This document shows, piece after piece, positions 50,928 through 59,075 of a stretch of DNA of 64,000 nucleotides. The stretch is from MGIIa-L1 sp009887095 (GTDB taxonomy: Archaea; Thermoplasmatota; Poseidoniia; Poseidoniales; Poseidoniaceae). The position numbers and the translations under genes are program-made. The notes under the pieces are model-generated. The model searched no databases. It worked only from the letters and a program-made list of their open reading frames with translations, and was not told where the DNA came from. Location of the stretch: contig CALSRB010000001.1 in assembly GCA_943788655.1 (NCBI GenBank), forward strand, positions 194,206-258,205, read 5' to 3'. Positions within the stretch are counted from its first letter, which is position 1. Every line of letters starts with the position of its first letter.

Positions 50928-51908
50928 ATGGATGGGCCGCGCTCGTCATCACCCATGGCCGGCGTTGGCAACCTCTACCATCACTTCCTCGAAGCCGTTG
51001 ATCAAGCTGCTATCTCAAGCGCAGCATGGCGCGGTTTAGGTGAAAAAGACAAGGCTGATGAGGCTGCGGTCGAAGCCATGCGCCGAACGTTTGACACCGT
51101 CCCGTTTGACGGACGAGTGGCAATTGGTGAGGGCGAACGCGATGAAGCCCCAATGCTCTACATTGGGGAGGAAATCGGCAACATGGTTGGTGTTGCCGGT
51201 GCCCCAAGGATCGACATCGCCGTCGACCCGCTTGAATGCACGAACAATTGCGCCGACAATTCACCTAACTCCATTGCAGTGCTTGCTGCAGCTCCTCGGG
51301 GGGCGCTCCTGCATGCACCGGATTGTTACATGGACAAAATCGCCGGTGGTCCGGAATTGGTTGGTGAAATTAGCCTTGATGGCGGTGTTGCCTACAACCT
51401 TGAGCAAACAGCATCGGCGCTCGACAAAGCGGTCGAAGACGTGCGTGTCGTTGCCCTTGACCGCGATCGGCATGCAGACCTCTTCAAAGAGATACGAGCC
51501 AGCGGCGCTCAACTTGAGTTGATGGGCGATGGCGATGTTTCTGGCGCGATTTGGGCAGCTCGCCCCGATGGACCCTTCGACCTCTTGATGGGGATTGGTG
51601 CTGCACCAGAAGGCGTCATTTCGGCCACCGCCATTCGTGGTTTGGGTGGTGTTTTTGAGGGGCGTCTTGTGTTTCGTTCAGACGAAGAGGAAGCAAGGGC
51701 TGGAAACATGGTTGGTGACGACCTCACCCGCCTTTGGCAGGCCAAGGATTTGTGCAAAAGCGAAGATGCTATTTTTGCAGCCTCCGGCGTTTGCGATGGC
51801 TATCTCCCAGGCGTAGTTCTGGGTGAAACAACCACCACGACCTTCAGCGAAGTGATTGACGTGGCCTCTGGCACTGTTCGCAAAATCGAAACCACTCGTA
51901 GCCTCTGA
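50928..51908 (+). CDS. glpX: Class II fructose-1,6-bisphosphatase (GlpX) with altered active-site motif
   Basis: Removes a phosphate from fructose-1,6-bisphosphate in gluconeogenesis. About 326 residues. Recognisable segments: FDGRVAIGEGERDEAPML, APRIDIAVDPLECTNNCADN, AAPRGALLHAPDCYMDKIAG, and MGIGAAPEGVISATAIRGLG. The usual DPLEGTN reads DPLECTN, a Gly-to-Cys change next to metal/phosphate ligands, and a further Cys follows. ATG 50928 was chosen; an in-frame TTG at 50856 overlaps the bioY stop in a TTGA arrangement and ATG 50955 is also possible. Confidence 0.9.
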   Translation: MDGPRSSSPMAGVGNLYHHFLEAVDQAAISSAAWRGLGEKDKADEAAVEAMRRTFDTVPFDGRVAIGEGERDEAPMLYIGEEIGNMVGVAGAPRIDIAVDPLECTNNCADNSPNSIAVLAAAPRGALLHAPDCYMDKIAGGPELVGEISLDGGVAYNLEQTASALDKAVEDVRVVALDRDRHADLFKEIRASGAQLELMGDGDVSGAIWAARPDGPFDLLMGIGAAPEGVISATAIRGLGGVFEGRLVFRSDEEEARAGNMVGDDLTRLWQAKDLCKSEDAIFAASGVCDGYLPGVVLGETTTTTFSEVIDVASGTVRKIETTRSL

Positions 51909-51951
51909 TCGGCTTGAGTACCTTCAATAGGAAGCCACCCTACATCTTTCC

Positions 51952-52578
51952 ATGGGCGTCCAACAGGTCCGCATCGAAGTTCGGTTGCCTGAAGGGCACT
52001 GGGCAGGGGATGTGACTCGGAGCCATCCTTCAGCCATCTTACGGATTGAGGAACACATGCCTTTGATGAAAGGCCGTGGTACGGCGAAAGCATCATGCAG
52101 TGAAGACATTACCATCACTGTGGGCGAACATCCGGGAATTGAAGAGGTTCGATCTTTTGGTTCACAGCAATTTGCTGTCGACATTATTGCAGGTGGAGGT
52201 GGTTTCCTCAAACCGTTGCTAAGGGTTGGCGTGATTCCACACACTCCGTTTGAAGTCCGAGACGGTTGGGTTGATTGGACAATTGCTTGCGCTCAAGGAA
52301 AAGTGCGTGATCTCATCGCGGGCTTCGATGACGAGCGCATTCCATATCGATTGTTGTCGACTCGGGGTGTCTCATCAAGAATGCTCACGCCCAGGCAACG
52401 CTTGGTGTTTGATACAGCCACACAAGAAGGATTCTACGACGTGCCTCGACGTGTGACACTGACAGCCCTTGCGGCTAAGTTGGACGTTGCAAAATCGACT
52501 TTATCCGCTCAACTACAACGGATCGAATCAACAATCATGCATGCGTTTGCAGACGAAGTGCGCAAACGAAGCCCCTAA
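51952..52578 (+). CDS. Bat-like HTH-10 transcriptional regulator
   Basis: 208 residues. The C-terminal ~50 residues match the HTH_10 domain of bacterio-opsin-activator-like proteins: LTPRQRLVFDTATQEGFYDV, VTLTALAAKLDVAKSTLSAQ (recognition helix region) and RIESTIM. The N-terminal ~140 residues form a beta-rich sensor domain typical of this group, without a PAS motif. It is 58 bp upstream of the PaaA-like oxygenase gene, and a strong palindromic site lies right between them, so it probably controls that gene and/or itself. Confidence 0.88.
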   Translation: MGVQQVRIEVRLPEGHWAGDVTRSHPSAILRIEEHMPLMKGRGTAKASCSEDITITVGEHPGIEEVRSFGSQQFAVDIIAGGGGFLKPLLRVGVIPHTPFEVRDGWVDWTIACAQGKVRDLIAGFDDERIPYRLLSTRGVSSRMLTPRQRLVFDTATQEGFYDVPRRVTLTALAAKLDVAKSTLSAQLQRIESTIMHAFADEVRKRSP

Positions 52579-52602
52579 CATGTTCGCACGAACATGTTCG
52601 CA
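52579..52602. promoter_or_regulatory. Palindromic operator candidate before the PaaA-like gene
   Basis: CATGTTCG-CA-CGAACATG (52579-52596) is a perfect 8-bp inverted repeat; its right arm is part of another perfect palindrome CGAACATGTTCG (52589-52600), so CATGTTCGCA occurs twice (52579-52588, 52593-52602) in phase 14. It begins directly after the regulator stop codon and ends 34 bases before ATG 52637. This is the shape of a dimeric regulator site, most simply for the Bat-like protein encoded next to it. Confidence 0.6.
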
Positions 52603-52636
52603 AAGGCAATAAGGTAGGCGGCGTTAAGGCAAACAC

Positions 52637-53797
52637 ATGGACAACCTACCGAACACATGGGAAGACTGGATTGCAAACTTCGGCGAATGGCAAGACCGCG
52701 TCGGCTTTAACAGAGAATGGATGGGCGACTTTGACCTATCTGTTCAGTATGATTGGGACCGAGCAGGCGATTTGATTGAGTTCGGAGACTACGCAGGACG
52801 TCCAAAGTGGGAGCGCTCCCTCCAAGTACCTCACCAAAGCATGCGAGATGCGCTCGTTGCAATGATCACCGTTCAAGGCGATACTGAATTCGCGTCCGTG
52901 GAGCAACAACGCCACTTGCTCGCCAGCGCTCCAACCGACTATGACCGATACGCTGCAGCACGCATCATGGCCGAGGAGCAACGCCACGGATGGCAAATGG
53001 CACACCTTCTCATGACTTACTTTGGACAACAAGGGCGACGTGAAGCGCAAAAACTCCTCGAGCGCAATGCTCAGGACGGCGACCGCTTGCTCGGTGCGTT
53101 CAACCGCCCAATGCCGCACTGGCTCGATTTCTTCTGCTACACCATGTTTGTTGACCGAGATGGTAAGTTCCAGTTGGGCATGCTCTCTACCTCTGCGTTC
53201 AAGCCGTTGGCTGCATCGATGGGACCAATGCTCAAGGAAGAATCCTTCCACCTTGGAACCGGTTCAAACGGATTGCGCCGAGTCATCAAAGCCGGAGTAA
53301 TCCCACTTGATATGCTCCAACGCTACATCAACAAGTGGGTTTCAACCGCTCACGATCTGTTTGGCGTTGATGCATCTTCATCTGCACACTGGTCCTATGT
53401 TTGGGGCGTGAAAGGCCGATGGGACGAACGCAAGAAACTCGAAGCTGGTGTTGAAGTCGACAAGGAAGTTCTCAACGAAGAAGCACGTGGCCACTACCAT
53501 GCAGAGATTGTCGGAGAAGTCCAGAAACTCAACGGCTACCTCCCTGAAGGTGCTCCCCAACTCTTTGTGCCTCACGAAAATTTCCACCGAGACATTGGCG
53601 CCTTCAAGAAGGTCAATTGCACACTCGAGGGTGATGTGTTTGAAGGCTCAGAAGATGAGTATCAAGCCTACCTTGGAACTGTTCTGCCAAGTGCTCAAGA
53701 TGAGGAAGACCTCAAGGAACTCTTCAAGCAAGATTGGGTTGCAAACAAGCCAATGTCAGCGCGCCAAATCGCTTCCGGTATTGGCGCCAAGGCCTGA
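52637..53797 (+). CDS. PaaA/BoxB-like diiron oxygenase
   Basis: 386 residues, phenylacetic-acid catabolic family (PF05138) by pattern. Diiron ligands are visible as AEEQRHGWQMAHLL (E-x-x-R-H, ~residues 115-128) and LKEESFHLGTG (E-x-x-x-H, ~200). Family members epoxidise the ring of phenylacetyl-CoA or benzoyl-CoA. The partner subunits PaaB, PaaC, PaaD and the reductase PaaE are not in the window, so a full phenylacetyl-CoA epoxidase is not shown. The genes around it (hydroxyacyl-CoA dehydrogenase, enoyl-CoA hydratase, aldehyde dehydrogenase) fit ring-CoA catabolism. Confidence 0.82.
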   Translation: MDNLPNTWEDWIANFGEWQDRVGFNREWMGDFDLSVQYDWDRAGDLIEFGDYAGRPKWERSLQVPHQSMRDALVAMITVQGDTEFASVEQQRHLLASAPTDYDRYAAARIMAEEQRHGWQMAHLLMTYFGQQGRREAQKLLERNAQDGDRLLGAFNRPMPHWLDFFCYTMFVDRDGKFQLGMLSTSAFKPLAASMGPMLKEESFHLGTGSNGLRRVIKAGVIPLDMLQRYINKWVSTAHDLFGVDASSSAHWSYVWGVKGRWDERKKLEAGVEVDKEVLNEEARGHYHAEIVGEVQKLNGYLPEGAPQLFVPHENFHRDIGAFKKVNCTLEGDVFEGSEDEYQAYLGTVLPSAQDEEDLKELFKQDWVANKPMSARQIASGIGAKA

Positions 53798-53818
53798 GCT
53801 TAAATGGAGTGGAATCAC

Positions 53819-54355
53819 ATGATACCAGTTGCACTGTACGGTGTAAACGTTGAACTCTGTGAAGCCTTTTACGAGGCGTTGCCGACCTTGGTTGCTGACA
53901 GCGTGGACGACGAAAATTACGCTAAAGCATTATTCTCAATCGAAACGGAAGCGTCGCTCGAACACATTCGAATCGCCGATCAATGGTCGAATCACCAACC
54001 GTTTGCGTGGCCCGAAGACATCACCAATGAAGTCGAAATGACCCTTCGAACCACCACATACCCCGACGTTTCAATGCTCGAACACCTGTTGACACTCGAC
54101 AACATTGATGCACAGCGTGTTTCTGAATGGATGCATTTTAGCACCAACCTCTTTCCCATCTATTCTGAAGCAGCATGCGCAACCCTTACTCGAATGGGCG
54201 TTCCAACTCCCTATTTGCCGGACGACATTGCCTCCTACGGGCTCTATGTGTCACGTTTAGAAGGGCTGAAGAAGTACGCTCCAGCAGCCGGCTTACCAGA
54301 GATTGGTTTGCCCCGATCTCGCATGCTCCAACTCGGTTTGGAGCGGTTTGAATGA
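53819..54355 (+). CDS. Conserved-looking protein next to the diiron oxygenase
   Basis: 178 residues from ATG 53819, with GGAGTGG upstream; an in-frame ATG at 53804 would add five residues. Helical and acidic, without signal peptide, membrane segment or known motif (MIPVALYGVNVELCEAFYEAL at the start; a YGLYVSRLEGLKKYAPAAGL segment near the end). It lies 21 bases after the oxygenase gene, and its stop overlaps the start of the EamA transporter, so it belongs to the same operon. Histidine and glutamate pairs (SIETEASLEHIRI) hint at a ferritin-like helix bundle, but this is weak. Confidence 0.7.
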   Translation: MIPVALYGVNVELCEAFYEALPTLVADSVDDENYAKALFSIETEASLEHIRIADQWSNHQPFAWPEDITNEVEMTLRTTTYPDVSMLEHLLTLDNIDAQRVSEWMHFSTNLFPIYSEAACATLTRMGVPTPYLPDDIASYGLYVSRLEGLKKYAPAAGLPEIGLPRSRMLQLGLERFE

Positions 54356-55275
54356 ACCATTGGAAAGTTCATCTTAAACTCGTACTTGTCGCCGCCGTTT
54401 GGGGGTTTGGTTGGCCCGCAGGACGGGTCTTAGCCGACCAAATGGCACCATTTACAGCAGCATGGATTCGGTACGTTGTCGCTATCGGCTGTTTTGCGTT
54501 GTACCTCCAAGCCACCGATAACTGGCTTTTCCCAACAAGAGGTGAATGGAAGCGCGTAGCAATGATTGGCTTTTTCTCAACAGTTGTCTACCAAGCCTTC
54601 TTCCTCTACGGAATGAAGTACACAGCAGCAGGCGATGCCTCCCTCATGATCACCTTCAATCCGTTCTTCACGGCCCTTCTTGCTATTGTGTTCCTAAACG
54701 AGCGCCTGCATTGGCGACTGGCAACAGGACTGGCCTTGGGAATCATCGGGGTAACAATCCTGTTCCTCTATTCTCCGAATGTCGATATTCCAATTGCCGA
54801 ACGTGCCCTTGGTGATTTGCTAATCGCTGCAGCAGCATTTGCTTGGGCTTGCAATAACATTCTGATGAAACGCGCCATGAACACCCCCGCACCTGATGCG
54901 AAAGCGACCCTGTCACCGCTTCACTTGACCGTGTGGTCCTCTGTGGCGGGGCTCATCCTGCTGACGCCTCCGGCAGTGGTCGAAACACTGAGCGTTGGCG
55001 TACCAGATTCGAACACAGAGGGTTGGATTTCTCTTGTGTTTTTGGCGGTGTTCTCCACGGTTATCTCGTATGTTTGGTTTGCTGATGGAATCCGAACCAT
55101 TGGCGCTGGAAAAGCAGCCTTGTATGTCTACCTCGTACCTCCATTTGGCATCTTCAGCGGATGGCTGCTGTTGGACGAAAAACTCGGGGTTCCACTTTTG
55201 CTTTCGTTTGTCCTCATCGTTGGTGGCGTGTGGTTGGCTCAAAGCCAGAAGGCGGCGGTCGAGGAAGCATCATGA
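54352..55275 (+). CDS. EamA/DMT superfamily transporter
   Basis: 307 residues with ten hydrophobic helices in two five-helix repeats. The EamA marks are WGFGWPAGRVLADQMAPFTAAWIRY at the start of the first repeat, AGDASLMITFNPFFTALLA, and in the second repeat FAWACNNILMKRAM and YLVPPFGIFSGWLLLDEKLG. Such proteins export or import small metabolites. Its start overlaps the stop of the preceding gene by four bases (ATGA). Substrate unknown; position suggests an aromatic or acyl metabolite. Confidence 0.93.
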   Translation: MNHWKVHLKLVLVAAVWGFGWPAGRVLADQMAPFTAAWIRYVVAIGCFALYLQATDNWLFPTRGEWKRVAMIGFFSTVVYQAFFLYGMKYTAAGDASLMITFNPFFTALLAIVFLNERLHWRLATGLALGIIGVTILFLYSPNVDIPIAERALGDLLIAAAAFAWACNNILMKRAMNTPAPDAKATLSPLHLTVWSSVAGLILLTPPAVVETLSVGVPDSNTEGWISLVFLAVFSTVISYVWFADGIRTIGAGKAALYVYLVPPFGIFSGWLLLDEKLGVPLLLSFVLIVGGVWLAQSQKAAVEEAS

Positions 55276-55298
55276 AGTTCGGCCCCGTCGCATAGGGC

Positions 55299-56150
55299 AT
55301 GGAGATTCGAGAAGTTGCCGTGATCGGTGCAGGAACCATGGGTGCAGGAATTGCGCAAGTTTGTGCCCAAGCAGGCTGGAAAACCAATCTGTTCGACGCA
55401 TTCCCAGAAGGTTTGGAACGTGGCATGGATCGCATCGACGCGTTTTGGGACAAAGGCATCGCTCGTGGCAAAACGACCCTTGAGCAAAAGGCAGAATGGG
55501 GCGCTCGACTCCACGCTGTCGGAGACCTCGCCGAAGCGGTAGGAAACGCTGACATGGTGATTGAAGCGGTTCCCGAAATTCCAGATTTGAAGCACAGCAT
55601 CTTTGCTGATCTTGACCGCTTGGCCCCGGCTCATGCGATCCTTGGCACCAACACGTCCTCGCTTTCGATTGCAGGTATCGCTGCAGCCACCACCCGGCCT
55701 GAACAGGTCATCGGCATGCATTTCTTCAACCCTGTTCCAATCATGAAACTGCTCGAACTCGTTCGTCATGAATCAACCAGTGATGCGACAGTCGCAGCCG
55801 CAGAAGCTGCTGGTGTGGCCATGGGCAAGACCACGATTCTTGTCAAGGACGTGCCAGGTTTTGCCACAAGCCGCCTTGGTGTTGTCCTTGGTAACGAAGC
55901 CATTCGCATGCTTGCTGATGGTGTGGCGAGTGCTGAAGACATCGATACGGCCATGGTGCTTGGCTACAAGCACCCAATGGGCCCCCTCAAGTTGACCGAT
56001 CTTGTTGGATTGGATGTCCGTCGAGACATTCTGCTCAACCTACAACGTTCGTTCAATGACGATCGCTATGCGCCTCATCCGTTGTTGGAAGAGATGGTGG
56101 CCAAGGGTCACCTTGGTCAGAAATCAGGTCAAGGTTTCTTTGAATGGTGA
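55299..56150 (+). CDS. 3-hydroxyacyl-CoA dehydrogenase (hydroxybutyryl-CoA type)
   Basis: NAD(P)-dependent oxidation of 3-hydroxyacyl-CoA. 283 residues, the single-domain short form. The Rossmann motif VAVIGAGTMGAGIAQVCAQA (~residues 6-25), NTSSLSIAGIA, GMHFFNPVPIMKLLELV with the catalytic His, and VKDVPGFATSRLG are complete, with the C-terminal MGPLKLTDLVGLD. It ends the plus-strand catabolic operon; beyond it starts the AT-richer block at 56157. Confidence 0.95.
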   Translation: MEIREVAVIGAGTMGAGIAQVCAQAGWKTNLFDAFPEGLERGMDRIDAFWDKGIARGKTTLEQKAEWGARLHAVGDLAEAVGNADMVIEAVPEIPDLKHSIFADLDRLAPAHAILGTNTSSLSIAGIAAATTRPEQVIGMHFFNPVPIMKLLELVRHESTSDATVAAAEAAGVAMGKTTILVKDVPGFATSRLGVVLGNEAIRMLADGVASAEDIDTAMVLGYKHPMGPLKLTDLVGLDVRRDILLNLQRSFNDDRYAPHPLLEEMVAKGHLGQKSGQGFFEW

Positions 56151-56156
56151 ATGAGG

Positions 56157-57395
56157 TTATTCTTCTTCAGCCTCAGCGGCTGCTCTTGCTTCAACCTTTT
56201 TGGCCCATTCAGCAGTGTCTGCTTTAACGCTCGCCCATTGCTTGCTTTCTTGGTCGCGAATGTAATTCAAGAACATATCATTGGCACTAATTTCACCGCT
56301 AGTGAAAAAGTTGTCCAGGATCGACATTGTGTTGTCAATGGAAGTTTTCATGGCAGTTAACTCAGCATCAAACACAGATATTTGTTCTGTAACGACCTTC
56401 ATGTTGTCTTTGTGAGATTTAGTGATCTGTTTGATGATTGTTTTTCCAGCATCCTTTAGGTATCCTTGACGGTTCAAGACAAATGCCAAATCCTTCAATA
56501 AATATTCGAGAACAGCGAATTCGTTGTCCACTATTTTGCGTGAGGACAACGTCATTTTTCTCGCTATTTCATAACAAATCTCCAATGAGGTAAAGTCGTT
56601 AGAAAGAGAGTCAACTGATACAATGAAGCCAGAATATGCCGGGAAGTATTGGACAGGTGGACCTTGCAGAGGGTTCAAGTGCTGGTCGATAACAAAAATG
56701 GCATATTTGGAATTCCGGTTCGCTCTCGTTTCAATTAACTGAGATACAGCATTATCGCCGGCAGCCCTGTAGTTTGTTTTGCCTTTTTTCCGGCCTCCAT
56801 CGTTTGAATTTGCGGTGGTGTCGCCCAATCCGTATTTTTTGGTGAACTTGATCTCAATGCCAAGATTTTCTGAATCTCGCCCATCTTTTACCAACGCCAG
56901 AACATCGCCAGTTTTGTTGCCACTATCAGTTCCGGCAGTTCCTGTAACTTCAACTGTGTCACTGTATTTCTTTTCTTTGATGTAGGCTTCTAAAGCATCC
57001 GCAACAGTAATCTCTTGATCAGTTTTGTATTTGTTGTCTTTCTCGAGCCTCTCTTGCAAAGAATCAGCATACATTTGAACGAGCTCAATTTCCGATTGTA
57101 GTTCATCCTTGAACGTATTCAAAGCGTGAGCTACTCTTCCCTGCCAAAGAGCCAGCATGCCAATATTGAGTGCTTTGGTAATCTTATCGTGCCGCTCGGT
57201 TGACTTCACCTTAGGGCTGGTAAACCAACCGTGAACTGCAGGGTGGAGTTCAAATTCATCAAAAACGAAGAGAGAAGTTTGATTGTCAACGAGTGTGATT
57301 CCTGGCTTTGGTACCTTTGCTAGATCCGCTTTCAATTTCTTGTTCTCCTCGGTGAGGGCTTCAATCACCTTTGCAGGATCCTTCGACTTTGCCAT
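56157..57395 (-). CDS. Coiled-coil protein with PD-(D/E)xK-like nuclease core
   Basis: 412 residues. The N-terminal ~30 are a charged coil (VIEALTEENKKLKADLAKV). The central part contains GDVLALVKDGRDSENLGIEIKF (~residues 165-186), which fits the D...ExK signature of the restriction-endonuclease fold. The C-terminal ~130 residues are helical and end in EARAAAEAEEE. No helicase or methyltransferase domain. Codon use is AT-richer than the flanking acyl-CoA genes. A DNA-targeting nuclease is likely, but the active-site reading is mine and no family name is known to me. Confidence 0.6.
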   Translation of the reverse strand: MAKSKDPAKVIEALTEENKKLKADLAKVPKPGITLVDNQTSLFVFDEFELHPAVHGWFTSPKVKSTERHDKITKALNIGMLALWQGRVAHALNTFKDELQSEIELVQMYADSLQERLEKDNKYKTDQEITVADALEAYIKEKKYSDTVEVTGTAGTDSGNKTGDVLALVKDGRDSENLGIEIKFTKKYGLGDTTANSNDGGRKKGKTNYRAAGDNAVSQLIETRANRNSKYAIFVIDQHLNPLQGPPVQYFPAYSGFIVSVDSLSNDFTSLEICYEIARKMTLSSRKIVDNEFAVLEYLLKDLAFVLNRQGYLKDAGKTIIKQITKSHKDNMKVVTEQISVFDAELTAMKTSIDNTMSILDNFFTSGEISANDMFLNYIRDQESKQWASVKADTAEWAKKVEARAAAEAEEE

Positions 57396-57509
57396 GAAGC
57401 AATCATAGAACTCATTTCATTTAATCCTAGCCAAAACGAGACGAGGAATTTTCTTTCAGATGTTGTAAACAGGTTGACATTCAAATAAGGTAGAGGATGT
57501 ACGACTTAC

Positions 57510-58067
57510 ATGTTTGTATTAAGAGGATATTGCGCAGAACATGGAGCATTATGGCACGGTGAAAAAGTAACATCGGACCACCATCGACCAACCGACCCGT
57601 GCCCAAGTTGCGGCCAAACCCAAACCTGTGATGTGCATTGGGAAGAACCCCGTCCTTTCGATGGTGGCGACATCGATCGAATTGCTTCTGAATATGGTCC
57701 TGATGGGGGGTGCAACGTGTTTCCCGGCGGCGTACCTGGGCCGTTCAATCCACGATTGGTGATTTTTGTCGATCACCCTGACATCGAATTAGAAGACATC
57801 ATTCGGAAAATCCGAAGCCGAATCCGAAAACACATGCGTGGAATGAGGACAGAAGAACTGATTCTTGTCTCACGCCACCAATTCACCATGCAGCGTATGT
57901 TCGGCCTGCGAGAAAAGTTTGGCATGCTCGTTCGACAATGGCGGTTCATGGATGCAAGTTTCGCTCCATTGATTCAATTTAGAAATGAGTCAAAAGGATG
58001 GATTCGAACCTATGAGTCGCCGTACCATCTCATGATGATGCCCTATGGTGGCCTTGTTGATGCATGA
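57510..58067 (+). CDS. Zinc-ribbon protein of unknown function
   Basis: 185 residues. The N-terminal 45 hold CAEHG and CPSCG...C, a likely zinc ribbon. A middle segment LVIFVDHPDIELEDIIRKIRSR and a Met-rich helix (RHQFTMQRMFGLREKFGMLV) follow; the end is DLMMMPYGGLVDA-like. Base use looks like the host core rather than the AT-richer block around it. No function can be assigned. Confidence 0.65.
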   Translation: MFVLRGYCAEHGALWHGEKVTSDHHRPTDPCPSCGQTQTCDVHWEEPRPFDGGDIDRIASEYGPDGGCNVFPGGVPGPFNPRLVIFVDHPDIELEDIIRKIRSRIRKHMRGMRTEELILVSRHQFTMQRMFGLREKFGMLVRQWRFMDASFAPLIQFRNESKGWIRTYESPYHLMMMPYGGLVDA

Positions 58068-58463
58068 GGCAGTGAATATTTGTATTGGTTGATGGGGCCT
58101 CAGGCGCCGCTCGTAAATCAAAAACTGAAGTGTTCGTTCATCGCAAATTCAGTATCGTGATGATGAAGGACAATCAGGTTCGTGCATAGCTTGATTCACT
58201 CTGAATTTATCGTCTTTCAACGCATCTGTGTTTCTCTTTTGTTGGGATTTCGGAGATACAAGTCTAAAAATCCATTCACCTGCATTCTTTGTCAAGTAGA
58301 CTCTGTAATTTGTTCCGTCGACACGGTACTCTCCGATTCGTTTGTTTTTCTTGAGATCCCATTCCTTCCAAAATCGCCCTTTTCGTTTTGTGAAGCTACG
58401 GATGCCGATTGGCAATTGTAAATGATCCGGTTGAACCAACAGATGACATGATTTACGGAGAAC
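58068..58463. other. Gap before the restriction-modification genes
   Basis: 396 bases, AT-rich. The only candidate gene is a minus-strand frame at 58149-58439 (listed separately with low confidence). TATA-like stretches (ATATAATT about 58472-58479 and GTATATTC about 58483-58490) near its right end may serve the plus-strand nuclease gene. Nothing else was seen. Confidence 0.4.
58149..58439 (-). CDS. Possible small basic protein
   Basis: 96 residues read from a TTG; no ATG start is available at the front. Lys/Arg-rich (SFTKRKGRFWKEWDLKKNK) with a plausible beta pattern (IGEYRVDGTNYRVYLT, GEWIFRLVSP). It could be a small DNA-binding or antitoxin-like protein of the restriction block, or not a gene at all. 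Confidence 0.3.
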   Translation of the reverse strand: MVQPDHLQLPIGIRSFTKRKGRFWKEWDLKKNKRIGEYRVDGTNYRVYLTKNAGEWIFRLVSPKSQQKRNTDALKDDKFRVNQAMHEPDCPSSSRY

Positions 58464-59015
58464 ATGGTATCATATAATTTGGTATATTCAGTCGTCATTG
58501 ATTTAAGTCACTATCTCCACGAAAAGATTGTGCCTGTTGTTAGTGACTTTATCGACGACCAATCCCGCCACGAGCGTGCGCTCGCCAAAACGATGCACTG
58601 GGACTACATCGAGGAGCAACAGAAAGGCAGTTGCTATGACTTCATAGCGCCTGATGGTTCTAAGATCGAAGCAAAGTTCGATTGGGATTCGATAAAGACA
58701 GGAAACCACTACCTCGAATTTGCACAAACTTCTGACAATGGAAAAACGTGGGTTCCGTCAGGATTTGCATTATCTGCGGAGGAAGCTGATTACTGGGTGG
58801 TTGTGAATGAAGATTGGATCCGTATTCTACGCATTGACGTGTTAAGAAATTGGTTGGCGGAAGAACGGAGTACGCTTCGCATGACCCAAACCCGTGCCGG
58901 CGTGAATTATAATCAACCAGGGCAATTTTCCAAAGCCTACCTCATCCCGTTTGAGACAATCGATCAGTTGTGTCTTTCAAGACAGAGGAGCACTATTGTA
59001 CGAAAACAGAACTAA
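58464..59015 (+). CDS. PD-(D/E)xK-like nuclease upstream of the methyltransferase
   Basis: 183 residues if begun at ATG 58464; TATA-like elements inside the first 30 bases leave the start open. The segment CYDFIAPDGSKIEAKFDWDS (~residues 53-72) gives D...ExK, followed by TGNHYLEF and SGFALSAEEADYWVVV, an order seen in phage and restriction-type PD-(D/E)xK nucleases that recognise a T-G-N...E and S-G-x...A-D-Y-W pattern. It precedes the methyltransferase by about 21-60 bases and is probably its co-transcribed partner. Confidence 0.65.
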   Translation: MVSYNLVYSVVIDLSHYLHEKIVPVVSDFIDDQSRHERALAKTMHWDYIEEQQKGSCYDFIAPDGSKIEAKFDWDSIKTGNHYLEFAQTSDNGKTWVPSGFALSAEEADYWVVVNEDWIRILRIDVLRNWLAEERSTLRMTQTRAGVNYNQPGQFSKAYLIPFETIDQLCLSRQRSTIVRKQN

Positions 59016-59075
59016 TCATTCCTTCTTCTGGAGGGCATGATCGTCTTTATGAACCGTCGACGAGAAGGCAAACTG

